A stretch of DNA of 64,000 nucleotides, from NCBI GenBank assembly GCA_036558545.1, contig DATBFJ010000028.1, forward strand, positions 11,003 to 75,002, in the 5' to 3' direction. The translations under genes and the position numbers were made by a program. Below, piece by piece: positions 24,000-34,498 of this stretch. The notes beneath the pieces are model-generated. The model searched no databases, was not told the origin of the DNA, and saw only the letters and a list, made by a program, of their open reading frames with translations. Each line of letters begins with the position of its first letter. Positions within the stretch are counted from its first letter, which is position 1. The stretch comes from JALYGJ01 sp036558545. Its GTDB lineage: Bacteria > Chloroflexota > Limnocylindria > Limnocylindrales > CSP1-4.

Positions 24000-25889
24000 A
24001 TGGCAGTGAACACACAGGACGAAGTCGCAACCGCCCAGCCCGACTACGCCGCGTGGCGCGCCCTCGCACAGCAATTCCGCGTCGATTCGATTCGCGTCGC
24101 CGCGAATGCTAATAGCGGCCACCCAACCTCGAGCATGTCGGCCGCAGAGCTGATGTCCGTGCTCGTGAGCAAGTACTTTCGCTACCGCGTCGATGAGCCC
24201 AGGTCGCCGAACAACGACCACCTGATCTTTTCGAAGGGCCACGCCTCGCCACTGTTCTATGCCCTGTGGCTGGCCATGGGCGCGATCAGCGAGACGGAGA
24301 TGGAAACGTACCGGCTCAAGGGCAGCCGCCTCGAGGGCCACCCGACGCCAGTTCTGCCCTTCGTCGACGTGGCCACCGGATCGTTGGGTCAGGGCCTGCC
24401 TGTTGGGGTAGGCGTCGCGCTGGCGGGCAAGAACCTCGATCGGCTCGATTACCGCACCTGGGTCCTGTGCGGCGACAGCGAGATGGCCGAAGGCTCCATC
24501 TGGGAGGCGCTCGCCCAGGCGAGCTTCAACAACCTCGACAACCTCACCGCGATCATTGACGTGAACCGCCTCGGCCAGACCGGTCCGACTCGCTACGAGT
24601 GGGATCTGGACCTGTACTCGGATCGCATCCGTTCGTTCGGCTGGCACGCCATCGAGGTGGATGGCCATGACGTCGAGGCAGTCGATCGCGCGTACGCGGA
24701 GGCAATCGCTACCAAGGGCAAGCCGACCGCGATCGTGGCCAGGACCGTCAAGGGCAAGGGTGTGTCCTGGGAAGAGAACAAGAACGGCTACCACGGCAAG
24801 CCGATCGATGACTCGTCCGACGCCATTCGCGAACTCGGCGGTCAGACGGCGATTCGGATCAACCCGCCGGCACCGGACGAAAGCGCCAAGGCCCACAGGT
24901 TCGCCGGCGGCGAGCTGAAGCTACCGACCTACGACAAGGGAGCCAAGGTCGCCACGCGCAAGGCATATGGTGATGCGCTCGCCGCGCTCGGGGCAGCCGA
25001 TGGCACGGTCGTGGCACTCGACGGCGAGGTGGGCAACTCGACGTACACGGAAACCTTCGCGGACAAGTTTCCGGAGCGCTTCTTCCAGATGTACATCGCC
25101 GAGCAGCAGATGATCGGTGCCGCAGTGGGCATGCAGGTGCGCGGCTGGAAGCCATTCAGCGCCACATTCGCGGCTTTCATGAGCCGGGCGTATGACTTCG
25201 TCCGGATGGCCGCGGTCAGCCAGGCCAACCTGTACCTGTGCGGGTCTCACGCAGGAGTGTCGATCGGCGAGGACGGCCCATCTCAAATGGGTCTCGAGGA
25301 CATCGCCTCGCTGCGCGCCGTCCACGGCTCCACGGTTCTCTATCCATCCGACCCGAACCAGACAGCGCGGCTCCTGGCACTGATGACCAACAACCCCGGG
25401 ATCAATTACATGCGAACGACGCGTCAGGCGTTGCCCGTCATCTATGGCGCCGACGAGAAGTTCGAGATCGGCGGCAGCAGGGTGCTCAGGTCATCTGACA
25501 GCGACGACGTGACGATCGTCGGTGCCGGCATCACCCTGCACGAGGCACTGGCGGCGGCGGATACGCTGGCCAACGACGGGCTGAGCGCTCGCGTAATCGA
25601 TTTGTATTCGATCAAGCCCCTCGACAAGGAGACGCTGCTGGCCGCGGCGCGCCAGACCGGGCACGTGCTGACCGTTGAGGACCACTGGCCGGAGGGCGGC
25701 CTGGGCGAGGCCGTATTCAGCACGCTCGCCGAAGCAGGTGTCAACGTCACCGGCAAGTTGCTCGCGGTGCGCATCATGGCCGGTTCCGCCACTCCGCAAG
25801 AGCAGCTCGCTCTCGCCAAGATCGACGCCGCCGCCATCGTCAAGGCGGCACATGAGCTGGTCAGCAGCAGCAAGGGAAAGAAAAAGTGA
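24000..25889 (+). CDS. tkt: Transketolase
   Basis: Thiamine-diphosphate enzyme moving two-carbon units between sugar phosphates; 629 residues. The ThDP domain shows NSGHPTSSMSAAELM, FSKGHASPLFYALW, the ThDP/metal motif GDSEMAEGSIWEA and IIDVNRLGQTGPT; the pyrimidine domain has DGEVGNSTYTETFADKFP, EQQMIGAAVGM, and SHAGVSIGEDGPSQMGLEDIA. The C-terminal domain ends with EDHWPEGGLGEAVF. ATG at 24000 has AAGGA about 9 bases upstream. First gene of the sugar-phosphate operon; it overlaps pgi by 4 bases. Confidence 0.95.
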   Translation: MAVNTQDEVATAQPDYAAWRALAQQFRVDSIRVAANANSGHPTSSMSAAELMSVLVSKYFRYRVDEPRSPNNDHLIFSKGHASPLFYALWLAMGAISETEMETYRLKGSRLEGHPTPVLPFVDVATGSLGQGLPVGVGVALAGKNLDRLDYRTWVLCGDSEMAEGSIWEALAQASFNNLDNLTAIIDVNRLGQTGPTRYEWDLDLYSDRIRSFGWHAIEVDGHDVEAVDRAYAEAIATKGKPTAIVARTVKGKGVSWEENKNGYHGKPIDDSSDAIRELGGQTAIRINPPAPDESAKAHRFAGGELKLPTYDKGAKVATRKAYGDALAALGAADGTVVALDGEVGNSTYTETFADKFPERFFQMYIAEQQMIGAAVGMQVRGWKPFSATFAAFMSRAYDFVRMAAVSQANLYLCGSHAGVSIGEDGPSQMGLEDIASLRAVHGSTVLYPSDPNQTARLLALMTNNPGINYMRTTRQALPVIYGADEKFEIGGSRVLRSSDSDDVTIVGAGITLHEALAAADTLANDGLSARVIDLYSIKPLDKETLLAAARQTGHVLTVEDHWPEGGLGEAVFSTLAEAGVNVTGKLLAVRIMAGSATPQEQLALAKIDAAAIVKAAHELVSSSKGKKK

Positions 25890-27652
25890 CCGAGATGGCG
25901 GCGGCACCCGCGCACGGAACGCGAATTCCGGCCGACATCCAGGCGCTGATCGACGAGACGCTCAAACGTGCCGTCGACGAAAACTGGGCCGAGCGCATCT
26001 GGGCCGGCGACACATCCGTCTGGACGGACGACGCGAAGGTCGCGGCACTGATCTCCAATCGCCTCGGCTGGCTCGACCTGCCGACCAGGTTTGCGGAGGA
26101 GGTCGATGCCCTGGAGGCGTTCGCGGGCGAGATTCGGGACGAAGGCCTCATTCGCGCTGTCGTGGCCGGAATGGGCGGCTCTTCATTGGCACCGGCCGTA
26201 CTCGCGGCAGCGATCGGTCCCGAAGGTCAGGGCATCACCGTCGACGTGCTCGACTCGACGGACCCCGATGCGGTCCGCGCGGCCACCGACGCATCCGATC
26301 CGAACGGGACGCTGTACATCATCTCGTCAAAGTCGGGCACCACCACCGAGCCGCTCGCCTTCCTGGCCCATTTCTGGAATGTCGTCGCAGAGAGCCACAG
26401 GCACATCCACCACGGCCAGCCCGGTCTCCATTTCGTGGCCGTCACGGACCCGGCACCGAGCGTCACCCACATTCCACATGCCGACGAGTTCCGCGAGCTG
26501 TTCCTGAACCAGGAGGACGTCGGCGGCCGCTACAGCGCGCTGTCGTACGTGGGTCTCGTGCCCGGCGCATTGATGGGTATCGATCTGCGCGCGCTCCTGG
26601 CCGACGCCGCGCAGACGGCCGAACGCTGCCGGCACAACAGTGACAACAACCCCGGGCTATGGCTCGGCGTGGTGATGGGCACGCTGGCGCGCGCCGGTCG
26701 CGACAAGCTGACCCTCGTTATCGAGCCGCGCTTCGCCGCCCTGGGAATGTGGATCGAGCAGCTCGTCGCCGAGAGTACCGGCAAACATGGAATAGGCATC
26801 CTGCCCGTCGACGGCGAAGCGCTCGGCGACCCAGGCGTCTATCAGGATGACCGGGTATTCGTCCGGGTTGCGACCGGCGCGGATCCGGCCTGGCAGGCGA
26901 CCACAGACGCAATGCTGGCCACGCTGGCGGAGGCCGGCCATCCGGTGCTCTACCTGTCGATGCTCGGCGGCGAAGGCGCCCTCGGCGGCGAGTTCTTCCG
27001 CTGGGAGTTCGCCACGGCCGTCGCCGGGGCCGTGCTTGGTATCAACCCGTTCGATGAGCCAAACGTCACCGAGTCGAAGGACAACACCAAGCGTGTCCTG
27101 GAGCAATACCAGCGCGACCACAAGCTGCCGGCGGACCCGCCGCTGAGCAGCGACGGCCGCCTGAGCCTGAGCGGTGATGCGCCGTTGCGACTCTCGGGTG
27201 CGGACGGCGGTCTCGTCGCGGAGCTGCGCCGGCACCTGGCGCGCGCGCGCAAGAACGGCTACTTCGCGCTGCAGGCCTACATCGCGCCGACGGATGCGCG
27301 CGCCCGGGCGTTGCGCGACATCGCGACTCTGTTGCGCGACAAATCTGGTCGTGCCGTGACCGTTGGCTTCGGACCACGGTTCCTGCACTCCACAGGACAG
27401 GAGCACAAGGGCGGCGCCCCGATCGGCTGTTTCCTGCAGCTCACCGCGAGCCACCCGAACGACCTTGAGATCCACGGCTGGCACGAGACGTTCGGAACGC
27501 TCATTGACGCCCAGGCAGTGGGTGACTTCATCTCGCTCGAGTCGCACGATCTGCCGGTGGCGCGAATCAACCTCTCCGACGATCCGGATACTGGACTCGC
27601 CGAGCTGCACGCGGCCTTCGAGCAGGCACTCCGCGAGCCGCTCGCGCGCTAA
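25886..27652 (+). CDS. pgi: Glucose-6-phosphate isomerase
   Basis: Interconverts glucose 6-phosphate and fructose 6-phosphate. 588 residues, of the shorter-core type that in other bacteria is fused to transaldolase; here transaldolase is separate (8020). SIS-domain landmarks: AGMGGSSLAPAVL, ISSKSGTTTEPLAF, a QDEYGG-like region replaced by GGRYSALSYVG, the WLGVVMG and HGIGILPVDGE parts, and the C-terminal HSTGQEHKGGAP and SHPNDLEIHGWHETFG stretches. The GTG start overlaps the tkt stop as GTGA. It recycles fructose 6-phosphate from transketolase/transaldolase back into the oxidative branch. Confidence 0.92.
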   Translation: MTEMAAAPAHGTRIPADIQALIDETLKRAVDENWAERIWAGDTSVWTDDAKVAALISNRLGWLDLPTRFAEEVDALEAFAGEIRDEGLIRAVVAGMGGSSLAPAVLAAAIGPEGQGITVDVLDSTDPDAVRAATDASDPNGTLYIISSKSGTTTEPLAFLAHFWNVVAESHRHIHHGQPGLHFVAVTDPAPSVTHIPHADEFRELFLNQEDVGGRYSALSYVGLVPGALMGIDLRALLADAAQTAERCRHNSDNNPGLWLGVVMGTLARAGRDKLTLVIEPRFAALGMWIEQLVAESTGKHGIGILPVDGEALGDPGVYQDDRVFVRVATGADPAWQATTDAMLATLAEAGHPVLYLSMLGGEGALGGEFFRWEFATAVAGAVLGINPFDEPNVTESKDNTKRVLEQYQRDHKLPADPPLSSDGRLSLSGDAPLRLSGADGGLVAELRRHLARARKNGYFALQAYIAPTDARARALRDIATLLRDKSGRAVTVGFGPRFLHSTGQEHKGGAPIGCFLQLTASHPNDLEIHGWHETFGTLIDAQAVGDFISLESHDLPVARINLSDDPDTGLAELHAAFEQALREPLAR

Positions 27653-27686
27653 CCGTCACCAACCCAACGCCCAAAGGAGAACGCAC

Positions 27687-28589
27687 TTGGAGCTCGCGAT
27701 CGTCGGTCTCGGCCGGATGGGCGGCAACATGGCTCGCCGGCTGCACCAGGCTGGTCATCGGGTCGTCGCCTTCAATCGGTCGCCCGACAAGACGCGCGAA
27801 ATCATGGGCGAGGGATTGGAGGGCGGTTTCACTCCAGCGGACGTGGTCAAGATGCTGACCAAGCCGCGCGTCGTCTGGCTGATGGTTCCAGCAGGCGACG
27901 CCACCGAGCAGACGATGGAGGAGTTCGCGGCACTGCTCGAGCCGGGCGACACGATCGTCGACGGCGGCAACTCGAACTTCAAGGACTCCAAGCGTCGCCA
28001 CGAGCTGATGAAGGCCAAAGGCATCAACTTCGTCGATGCCGGCATCAGCGGCGGCATATGGGGCCTGGTCAACGGATACGGCACGATGGTCGGCGGCGAT
28101 CCAGAGGCAGTCACACCGCTTGAGCCGATCTTCACGTCGCTCGCGCCGCCAGATGGCGGCTACGTCTACTGCGGCCCTTCGGGCGCCGGCCACTACACCA
28201 AGATGGTTCACAACGGCATCGAGTACGGGTTGATGCAGGCGTACGCCGAGGGCTTCGAGATCATGCACGCCTCGGAGTACCCGCTTGATCTCGAGAAGAT
28301 CGCCAAAGCGTGGATGCACGGCACTGTCATCCGCTCGTGGCTGCTCGAACTGGCCGGTCGCGCGTTTGAGATGAACGGCACGGACCTGGCGGACATCAAA
28401 GGCTGGGTCGCCGACAGCGGCGAAGGTCGCTGGACCGTCCAGGATGCGATCGACCACGACGTCCCGGCGCCGATCATCACGTTGTCGCTGCTGGCGCGCT
28501 TCTCGAGCCGCCAGGACGAGAGCTATTCGGCCAAGGTCCTCGCTGCGCTGCGCAACCAGTTCGGTGGCCACGCAGTCAAGACGGAGTAG
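27687..28589 (+). CDS. gnd: 6-phosphogluconate dehydrogenase, decarboxylating (short type)
   Basis: Oxidises 6-phosphogluconate to ribulose 5-phosphate and CO2. The 300-residue length marks the short GndA/YqeC type rather than the ~470-residue form. N-terminal Rossmann fold GLGRMGGNMARRL, catalytic and substrate residues in DAGISGGIWGLVNGYG, MVGG and GPSGAGHYTKMVHNGIEYG (catalytic Lys of KMVHN). TTG at 27687 is chosen because AGGAG lies exactly 7 bases upstream; the longer open frame is a shadow of pgi. 34 bases after pgi, 9 bases before zwf. Confidence 0.93.
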   Translation: MELAIVGLGRMGGNMARRLHQAGHRVVAFNRSPDKTREIMGEGLEGGFTPADVVKMLTKPRVVWLMVPAGDATEQTMEEFAALLEPGDTIVDGGNSNFKDSKRRHELMKAKGINFVDAGISGGIWGLVNGYGTMVGGDPEAVTPLEPIFTSLAPPDGGYVYCGPSGAGHYTKMVHNGIEYGLMQAYAEGFEIMHASEYPLDLEKIAKAWMHGTVIRSWLLELAGRAFEMNGTDLADIKGWVADSGEGRWTVQDAIDHDVPAPIITLSLLARFSSRQDESYSAKVLAALRNQFGGHAVKTE

Positions 28590-28598
28590 CGATAAGCC

Positions 28599-30251
<1,653 letters not shown>

Positions 30252-30254
30252 GCC

Positions 30255-31607
30255 ATGAGCAACGACGGCAAGACACCGACTTCCAACTCAGGCAAGATTC
30301 GATCGCTCTCTGCCCCGCCCGATAAGCCGCGGGCCGTTCCGGTCAGCGATCCCGACTATGACGCCGCGACGACGACGCTAGAGCTGGATCCGACCACCTC
30401 GCGCTGGCACGTTCGCGCGACGAGCATCAGTCAGTGCGTCGAGAAGCTCGGCGAGGTTTGGACGGAAGCCGCCGACGAGGCATCGGCCAAGGAGACGCCC
30501 GCGGAGTCGCGCGAACAGGCGATGGCCGATCCGCGCCTGGCCAGCCGAATGGCCAACGACAAGTCGGTGCGCGTGCGGATGCGCACGAGTGTGCTCACAT
30601 TGGTCGTCCTGGCGCCGCGGCCGGAGTTGTCAGAACGCGCTCTTGCGGCGATCAACGCGCTCCACCAGCGCCACCCCTCTCGCGCGATCGTCGTGTCGCC
30701 GGGCGATTTCGACGGCCCAGCGCACATGGATGCGCACATCTACGCGGAGTGCAAGCTCAATGACCGCGCCGGTGCCGAGATGTGCACCGAGCAGATTCTG
30801 ATCAAGACGGGTGGTGAGCTGTCGCAGCATCTGGCCCGCGTGGTCACGCCACTGCTGATTCACGACCTTCCTGTTGTGCTTTGGTGGCCGGACGATCCGC
30901 CGTTTGGCACGCGCCAGTTCAACGAGGTGGTGGGAACGGCAGATCGACTGCTCGTCGACTCGGGCTCTTTCAACGAGGACGGCGGCAAGCGCATGGCCGG
31001 ACTGGCGACGGTCGTGGCGAACGGAGTGTCCGTGACCGACATCGGCTGGCTGCGGCTGACGCTGTGGCGTGAGCTGCTCGCCGGCATGTTCGACCACCCG
31101 CTGCTCGTGCAGGAGCTGGACCACATCAAGAGCGTGCGCATCGACGTGGCGCGACCAACCTCGACGCTGCGCGTGTCGAAGGCCGCTTTCTACCTCGGCT
31201 GGCTCGGCTCTCGACTGAGATGGGAGGTGGCGCGGCCGTTGACGCGCGACGGGGGGCAGGACGACGACTACCTGCACGGGGCGTTCCGGCGAGGCAAGCG
31301 TGAGATCGAGGTCGAGATACGACCGGTGCGCTCGACACTTGACGGCGCGCAGCGCGCCGCGGGGTCGCTGGTGCGAGTTGACATAGAGGCCGTTCGCCCG
31401 CGCGCCACGGTCCGCGCCCGGATCACACGCCAGTCCGACCACCTGCTCGCGACAGCGGACTGGAACGGCGCGCAGGTTTCGCGCCGCGCCGGCCAGCTCG
31501 AGCCGTTCGACGAGACGCCGTTCATCGCCGAAGCGCTCGACTCACCGGGCCTCGACCGGATTTTCGAAGGTGCGCTCACGCGCGCCGTCAGGCTCGTCAG
31601 TGGCTGA
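30255..31607 (+). CDS. opcA: Glucose-6-phosphate dehydrogenase assembly protein OpcA
   Basis: 450-residue OpcA, which in cyanobacteria and actinobacteria assembles and allosterically activates Zwf. Family pattern visible: a disordered N-terminal ~100 residues, SVRVRMRTSVLTLVVL, PSRAIVVSPGDFDGP, a Cys-containing AGAEMCTEQILIK segment, HLARVVTPLLIHDLPVVLWWPDDPP, DRLLVDSG, WLRLTLWRELLAGMFDHP and WLGSRLRW. Only three bases separate it from zwf, and its end overlaps pgl by 8 bases, so the protein is made with its partners. Confidence 0.9.
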   Translation: MSNDGKTPTSNSGKIRSLSAPPDKPRAVPVSDPDYDAATTTLELDPTTSRWHVRATSISQCVEKLGEVWTEAADEASAKETPAESREQAMADPRLASRMANDKSVRVRMRTSVLTLVVLAPRPELSERALAAINALHQRHPSRAIVVSPGDFDGPAHMDAHIYAECKLNDRAGAEMCTEQILIKTGGELSQHLARVVTPLLIHDLPVVLWWPDDPPFGTRQFNEVVGTADRLLVDSGSFNEDGGKRMAGLATVVANGVSVTDIGWLRLTLWRELLAGMFDHPLLVQELDHIKSVRIDVARPTSTLRVSKAAFYLGWLGSRLRWEVARPLTRDGGQDDDYLHGAFRRGKREIEVEIRPVRSTLDGAQRAAGSLVRVDIEAVRPRATVRARITRQSDHLLATADWNGAQVSRRAGQLEPFDETPFIAEALDSPGLDRIFEGALTRAVRLVSG

Positions 31608-32451
31608 CGAGCGCCTGGGCGGCGCGCAGCTCGTCGTCGTCGAGGACGAGGCGGCTGTTGCGGCTGAAGCGGCAACGCGCGTAGTCGCCGCGCTGGGCGA
31701 CGCAGTAGCCCAGCGCGGAGCCGCGCACATCGCGTTGACCGGCGGATCGGCGGCCGTGCCCCTGTACAAGGAGCTGCGAAAACCCTTCAACCGCACCGCA
31801 GTTGACTGGACGAAGGTTCATCTGTGGTGGGGCGACGACCGGTTCGTGCCCATCGACCACCCGGCTTCCAACGCCGGTGTCGCCTACGAGTTGCTGCTCG
31901 ACCTATCGGAAAAGGCCGGCCTTTCGGGCGAGGGCGGTCAGTACGACGACGTGGCGGTGGGCGAGATCCCGGGCATCGACATCGACGCCGAAAACGTCCA
32001 TCCGATCAATGTCGACGAGACGCTCAGCGACGACGAACCCGTTGAGCTGGCTGCGGAGCTCTACTTGCGCGAGCTCAACCGCTACGTTCCGCTCGCGAAG
32101 GGTGGAATCCCGGTCTTTGACGTGATCCTGCTTGGAATTGGCCCGGACGGGCACACGCTGTCACTCTTTCCCGGCTCGCCCGGTCTGGCACCCGATGCGC
32201 CCATAGTCCTGGGCGTACCTGCTCCCGAACATGTCGAGCCGCACATTGCGCGCGTCACGCTGGCCGCCCGCGTGCTTCCGGCCGCTCGCGCAGTGATCGT
32301 CATGTCCGCGGGCGAAGAAAAGGCCAGCGTATTGGCGCAAGTCCTGGGCGATGACCTCGACGTCGCGCGCTGGCCTGCGCAGTCGGCGCTCCTGCCCAAC
32401 GCTGTGTGGGTCCTCGACCGGGCCGCTGCATCGATGGCGAGCGTGACCTAG
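31600..32451 (+). CDS. pgl: 6-phosphogluconolactonase
   Basis: Hydrolyses 6-phosphogluconolactone to 6-phosphogluconate, between Zwf and Gnd. 283 residues of the DevB/NagB-like fold: ALTGGSAAVPLYKEL, WGDDRFVPIDHPASNAGVAYE, DVILLGIGPDGHTLSLFPG with the catalytic His in the last motif. An acidic insertion (residues ~115-150, many Asp/Glu) lengthens the protein. The GTG at 31600 gives an 8-base overlap with opcA; the earlier start at 31570 would reach further into opcA. It is the last gene of the operon. Confidence 0.92.
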   Translation: MADERLGGAQLVVVEDEAAVAAEAATRVVAALGDAVAQRGAAHIALTGGSAAVPLYKELRKPFNRTAVDWTKVHLWWGDDRFVPIDHPASNAGVAYELLLDLSEKAGLSGEGGQYDDVAVGEIPGIDIDAENVHPINVDETLSDDEPVELAAELYLRELNRYVPLAKGGIPVFDVILLGIGPDGHTLSLFPGSPGLAPDAPIVLGVPAPEHVEPHIARVTLAARVLPAARAVIVMSAGEEKASVLAQVLGDDLDVARWPAQSALLPNAVWVLDRAAASMASVT

Positions 32452-32573
32452 AGCGCTGAAACTGGCGCCGTGGACTCCAGCGGTGCTGAGCATTCCCTGC
32501 AACATCGGCGCTATTTCTATACAAGCGTTTCGCTTGCGTTAGTGGCCTACCCTGTCGCAACGGAGGTGAGGTC

Positions 32574-33575
32574 GTGATCGGTCGGTTGTTTGCTCGTATC
32601 GTGAACGCACAGGCTGGCTGGGCCAGGCCGTTCGGGGACTTCAACGTGCGCTGGATCGGAGCGCTGCTGCGCCCCATTCGGCCGATCAAGAACTTCCTGA
32701 ATGGCAAGTGGCTGGGCCATTCGATCCACGCCGTGCTGACGGACGTTCCGATAGGCGCATTGACCCTGGTTATCGTCTTCGACTTTCTCGACGCCGCGGG
32801 AACCGCGAGCCTGCGCACGGCGGCCGACGTCACACTCGCCTTTGGCATCCTGGCGATGCTCGGCGCCGCCGTCGCCGGGGCCGCCGACTACATGGACACG
32901 GACGACGAACCACGCGTCGTTGCGACCGTCCACTCGACGTTCATGGTCGTTGCCCTGATCGTCTATCTCATCTCGCTGGCCCTGCGCCTTGGCTCACCGA
33001 CGGGCGAGCGCACCGTCCCCATCGCCCTGTCGGTTATCGCGTACCTGATAGTCGCCTTTGCCGCGTGGGTCGGAGGCGAGGTCGTGTACGGCTTCGGCAA
33101 CATGGTCAACCGTCACGCCTGGCGCTTTGGCGCCAAGTCCAGCTGGGTCAAACTGGACGTGACGGAGATCCCGGAGAACACGCCAACCGCCGCCAAGGCG
33201 GGCGCGCAGACGCTCGTGCTGGTTCGTCAGGGAGAAACGGTCTACGCCATGCACTCCGTGTGCGCCCATGCGGGTGGCCCCTTGCCGGAGGGCAAGATCG
33301 TCGATGGCGGCATCGAGTGCCCGTGGCACCAATCCCGGTTCGAGCTGGCGACGGGCCGTGCCAAGCAGGGCCCCACGACCTACGACCAGCCCATTTACGA
33401 CGTGCGCCCGGCCGAAGGCGGCGGCTGGGAGGTCAAGCGCGTCATCCCGAGCAAGCCGATCGAAGTTTCGGCCGGCGCGGGCGCTCACACCTCAGCAACC
33501 GCCAGCGCCGGCGATCTCGTCCAGACCGGTGAGCCACGCAGCTGGCGCGGCGACCGGCCCGGCCACAGCGCCTAG
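32574..33575 (+). CDS. DUF2231 membrane domain fused to Rieske [2Fe-2S] domain
   Basis: 333 residues. Four hydrophobic helices between about residues 55 and 180 (HSIHAVLTDVPIGALTLVI, AMLGAAVAGAADYMD, HSTFMVVALIVYLISLALR, LSVIAYLIVAFAAWVGG) form a DUF2231-type membrane domain that carries several His. From about 200 a Rieske domain follows with CAHAGGPL and CPWHQSRF, i.e. both CxH and CxxH cluster ligands. It should be a membrane electron-transfer protein; its partner oxidase or reductase is not nearby. GTG at 32574 has GGAGG 7 bases upstream. The stop overlaps that of the convergent transporter gene in CTAG. Confidence 0.85.
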   Translation: MIGRLFARIVNAQAGWARPFGDFNVRWIGALLRPIRPIKNFLNGKWLGHSIHAVLTDVPIGALTLVIVFDFLDAAGTASLRTAADVTLAFGILAMLGAAVAGAADYMDTDDEPRVVATVHSTFMVVALIVYLISLALRLGSPTGERTVPIALSVIAYLIVAFAAWVGGEVVYGFGNMVNRHAWRFGAKSSWVKLDVTEIPENTPTAAKAGAQTLVLVRQGETVYAMHSVCAHAGGPLPEGKIVDGGIECPWHQSRFELATGRAKQGPTTYDQPIYDVRPAEGGGWEVKRVIPSKPIEVSAGAGAHTSATASAGDLVQTGEPRSWRGDRPGHSA

Positions 33576-34498
33576 CGCAGCAGCGGAACGCTCAGCGACG
33601 CGAGAACGACACCGACGATCTGCAGCGGCCGAAGCCGCTCGTGCAGGAACAGGGCGGCGAGCAACGCCGTGACCACGGGATAGAGCGAGGACAGAACGAC
33701 CGCCACGGACAACGCGTCCGCGCGCGTTGCGAGCACGAAGAAGCCATTGCCTCCGAGGTCGCCCAATCCACAAACAAGTACGACCGGGACGGCAACGCCG
33801 AGTGGCACGGCGCGGGCGCGCAGCCTGGGTAGCCCGAGAGTCACGTCGAGCCGGCGTTTCCAGGTGCGCTCGCGCGCCCGCGCCGCTACGACGAGCACCG
33901 CGCTGATCGTGATCACGAAGCCAACGACGCGGACGATCACGATCGGCCACCACGTCTCGCCGTTGGTCGTCGCATGACTCAGAAACACGAAGAAGAGTCC
34001 GAAGCCGAGCCCTGCTATGAGCACGGACGGCAGTTGATGCACGTCGATGCGCACAAGGCGTCGCTCGTCGCTGGTGCGCTCACCGCCCGGCAGCGAGATG
34101 AGCACAACGGCGGTGAGCGCGAGCGCCATGCCCGCACCGCGGCCGCCGTCGATGGCTTCGCCCGAGATGACGCCCACGAGCACGGGCAACCCGGCACCGA
34201 TCAGCGCCGACAGAGGCGCAACGACACCCATCGTGCCGCGCGAAAGCGCGTAGTAGAAGGCGCCAAGACCGGCGACGCCGCAGGCGCCGGCAAGCGCCGA
34301 CCAGGCAATCGAGTTCGTCGACGACACTGGCTCGCCGGCCGCGATCGCGAGGACGAGTCCCAGTAGCAGACCAACGGCCTCGCTGGCCATGATCGCGACA
34401 AAAACGCTCGAAAACCGACTGATCAGGCCGCCGGCGAAGTCACCCGTGCCCCACGACAGGGCGGAAAGCAGCCCAAAGATAGGGCCGCCGAGACTCAG
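33572..34498 (-). CDS. EamA/DMT-family transporter (probable CTG start)
   Basis: About 308 residues with ten predicted membrane helices in two EamA-like halves (first opens with PIFGLLSALSWGTGDFAGG, second contains GLGDLGGNGFFVLATRADAL and LSSLYPVVTALLAALFLHERL, the usual EamA end motif). Exports or imports small metabolites; substrate unknown. The first helix lies upstream of the first proximal ATG (34390), and an upstream ATG at 34624 would put ~42 non-membrane residues inside the yhaN-like gene. CTG at 34498 gives a normal protein, overlaps the previous stop as CTGA and has GGAGG 4 bases upstream, so I use it. Confidence 0.75.
   Translation of the reverse strand: MSLGGPIFGLLSALSWGTGDFAGGLISRFSSVFVAIMASEAVGLLLGLVLAIAAGEPVSSTNSIAWSALAGACGVAGLGAFYYALSRGTMGVVAPLSALIGAGLPVLVGVISGEAIDGGRGAGMALALTAVVLISLPGGERTSDERRLVRIDVHQLPSVLIAGLGFGLFFVFLSHATTNGETWWPIVIVRVVGFVITISAVLVVAARARERTWKRRLDVTLGLPRLRARAVPLGVAVPVVLVCGLGDLGGNGFFVLATRADALSVAVVLSSLYPVVTALLAALFLHERLRPLQIVGVVLASLSVPLLR

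Noticed and set aside
23577..24896. 439-codon minus-strand ORF covering the start of tkt and of psuK
   Set aside because: It lies antisense to tkt and in another frame of psuK; both real genes have full domain motifs, the ORF has none.
26657..27610. 317-codon minus-strand ORF inside pgi
   Set aside because: Antisense shadow of pgi; composition follows complementary codons and no motif is seen.
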